Assembly: GCA_018716005.1 (NCBI GenBank)
Contig: DVKN01000159.1
Location: 1 to 5,044, forward strand
DNA from: Candidatus Scatomorpha stercoravium
GTDB taxonomy: Bacteria > Bacillota > Clostridia > Oscillospirales > Oscillospiraceae
Length of the DNA: 5,044 nt
Direction: 5' to 3'
The position numbers were made by a program, and so were the translations under genes. Below, piece after piece: positions 3,862 to 5,044 of this stretch; within the stretch, counting starts at the first letter, position 1, and every line of letters begins with the position of its first letter. The notes under the pieces are model-generated. The model saw only the letters and a program-made list of their open reading frames with translations, did no database searches and was not told where the DNA came from.

Positions 3862-4458
3862 TCAGGCGGCGGCGACGGTGAGGTTCGCGCCGTCGTTCAC
3901 GGTGACGGCGAAGCCCTCGAGGGCGGAGACGCTCTCGCTGCTGCACGCCGGGTCGCCCACGGCGGTGAGGGCGCAGCCCACGCTGAGGCTGCCGCTGAGG
4001 TCTATGGCGGCGGCGTCGGTGGCGGAGACATTGAGCGTGCCGTCGCCGGTGATGGTGATGTTGGAATCGTCGCCCCGGATGGCGCTCGCGCCCTCGCCGG
4101 CGAGGGTGACCTCGCCCGAGACGACTATCTCGAGGTCGCCGCCGGAGACGGTGATGACCCCGCCCGTGCCCTGCACGGTGACGTCGCTGACTGTGAGGAC
4201 GCCGTCGGCGTAGTCGAAGTCGCTGTAGCCGACGCCGGTCAGCTCCCCGCCGCGCACGAGGTGTACGCCGTTAATGATGAGCTCGTCGACGGGCTCGGGG
4301 TCGTGCGCGGGCGTCGGGCTGGGAGAGGGCCCGAGGAGGTCGGTCGGGGTGGAGCCGTCGTAGTTGGGTGTGGGCGTGGCGTCCGCGTCCCCGCCGCCGC
4401 AGGCCGCGAGGGCGAGAACCATGCAGAGCGCGAGCGCTATGGTGAGAGCCTTTTTCAT
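3862..4458 (-). CDS. Lipoprotein with predicted beta-solenoid (carbohydrate-binding-like) domain
   Basis: The protein has 198 residues. A lipoprotein signal peptide (MKKALTIALALCMVLALAAC) ends in a lipobox, LAAC, with the lipidated Cys20, so the mature protein should be tethered to the outer face of the membrane. A Pro/Thr/Ser/Asp-rich spacer (about 24-57) follows. The rest (about 58-198) is short beta-strand-like repeats rich in Gly, Val, Thr and Asp, such as ITVSGGDLEIVVSG and ITITGDGTLNVSA. They resemble the Cthe_2159-type carbohydrate-binding beta-solenoid family (DUF4353, PF14262), although this protein is short. A polysaccharide-binding role is inference only. The ATG start is preceded by AAAGGAG (complement of 4471-4477), 12 nt away. 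The gene begins 22 bp after thrS and has no visible promoter of its own. Confidence 0.82.
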   Translation of the reverse strand: MKKALTIALALCMVLALAACGGGDADATPTPNYDGSTPTDLLGPSPSPTPAHDPEPVDELIINGVHLVRGGELTGVGYSDFDYADGVLTVSDVTVQGTGGVITVSGGDLEIVVSGEVTLAGEGASAIRGDDSNITITGDGTLNVSATDAAAIDLSGSLSVGCALTAVGDPACSSESVSALEGFAVTVNDGANLTVAAA

Positions 4459-4480
4459 GTTGGTGCTAAACTCCTTTCAA

Positions 4481-5044
4481 TCATTCGGAGAGGCTGAGCG
4501 CGCGGCTCCTTATCTCCTCCGTGATGTCGGCGGCGAACTTGTCCAGGCCGACGGCGCCCTTGTCGCCGCCGGAGCGGGTGCGGACGGAGACGGTGCCGTT
4601 TTCAGCCTCCTTGTCGCCGATAACGAGCATATAGGGTATCTTCCTGCTCTGGGCCTCGCGAATCTTGTAGCCAATCTTCTCGTTGCGGAAGTCGGTCTCG
4701 ACGCGGATGCCGCGCCCGGCGAGCTCGTCGGCCACGCTCTGGGCGTAATCGCGGCTGCGGTCGGTTATGGGCATGACCTTGACCTGCACGGGCGCGAGCC
4801 AGGTGGGGAAGGCGCCGCCGAAGTGCTCGGTGATAACGCCGATGAAGCGCTCGATGCTGCCCAGCACGACGCGGTGAATCATGACCGGGCGGTGCTTGGC
4901 CCCGTCCTCGCCGACATACTCGAGCTCAAAGCGCTCAGGCAGCTGGCTGTCAAGCTGTATCGTGCCGCACTGCCAGGTGCGTCCCAGGCTGTCGGAGAGG
5001 TGGAAGTCGAGCTTCGGGCCGTAGAAGGCGCCGTCGCCCTCGTT
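4481..5044 (-). CDS. thrS: Threonine--tRNA ligase, C-terminal part (5' end outside window)
   Basis: The visible 187 codons form the end of a class II threonyl-tRNA synthetase, which charges tRNA-Thr in the cytoplasm. The frame is open to the window edge. It starts within the catalytic core (EGDGAFYGPKLDFH, then WQCGTIQLD), continues through motif 3 (HRPVMIHRVVLGSIERFIG) and ends in the anticodon-binding domain (WLAPVQVKVMPITD, DFRNEKIGYKIREAQ, PYMLVIGDKE, VRTRSGGD, EEIRSRALS). The His in MIHR (visible residue 57) corresponds to zinc ligand His511 of E. coli ThrRS. An ATG at 4880-4882 lies within motif 3 and is an internal methionine, not the start. About 450 residues are missing to the right, so a T-box leader, if present, cannot be seen. 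The TGA stop lies just before the ribosome binding site of the lipoprotein gene. Confidence 0.98.
   Translation of the reverse strand, partial: NEGDGAFYGPKLDFHLSDSLGRTWQCGTIQLDSQLPERFELEYVGEDGAKHRPVMIHRVVLGSIERFIGVITEHFGGAFPTWLAPVQVKVMPITDRSRDYAQSVADELAGRGIRVETDFRNEKIGYKIREAQSRKIPYMLVIGDKEAENGTVSVRTRSGGDKGAVGLDKFAADITEEIRSRALSLSE

Noticed and set aside
3364..4497. 377-codon plus-strand open frame opposite the sleB-like and lipoprotein genes
   Set aside because: It spans two real minus-strand genes and their terminator, and its Ala/Gly/Val/Asp-rich translation shows no recognisable domain.

Overview
The window looks like chromosomal DNA from a GC-rich, spore-forming member of the Clostridia, broadly Oscillospiraceae-like. 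The evidence is the Firmicutes-type 5' end of a 16S rRNA gene, a SleB-type spore cortex hydrolase, strong AGGAGG-type ribosome binding sites and a CxxC zinc-ribbon/DUF4870-like membrane protein. The genus cannot be fixed from this stretch. Every gene lies on the minus strand, so transcription runs from high to low coordinates, ending at the rRNA operon.

In transcription order the window holds: the C-terminal part of threonyl-tRNA synthetase (4481-5044); a small lipoprotein with a predicted beta-solenoid domain (3862-4458), 22 bp behind it; a terminator hairpin (3802-3832) whose loop carries a sigma-G-like -10; a SleB-like cortex-lytic enzyme (3121-3759, start codon doubtful) followed by its own terminator (3034-3064); a non-coding repeat element of about 900 bp (2089-2988); a two-gene operon of a zinc-ribbon membrane protein (1359-2009) and a fumarylacetoacetate hydrolase family enzyme (494-1342) with a near-consensus sigma-A promoter and a terminator; then tandem rRNA promoters P1 and P2, a leader of about 235 nt and the first 49 or so bases of 16S rRNA (1-49).

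The most unusual part is 2089-2988. It is bounded by 64-bp perfect inverted repeats, each holding three 9-bp iteron-like units. It encodes no credible protein. It contains a perfect consensus sigma-A promoter (TTGACA, 17 bp, TATAAT) on the plus strand, three copies of a composite repeat of about 62 bp in both orientations, and several strong GC-rich hairpins flanked by CCCTAC/GTAGGG. It looks like a non-autonomous, MITE-like element or a structured-RNA locus. No target-site duplication is evident.

Two compact regulatory overlaps also stand out. The T-tract of the FAH-operon terminator sits directly against the -35 of rRNA promoter P1, where an UP element would be. The possible sigma-G promoter of the sleB-like gene has its -10 in the loop of the preceding terminator, so its transcript would lack the first stem arm and escape termination.
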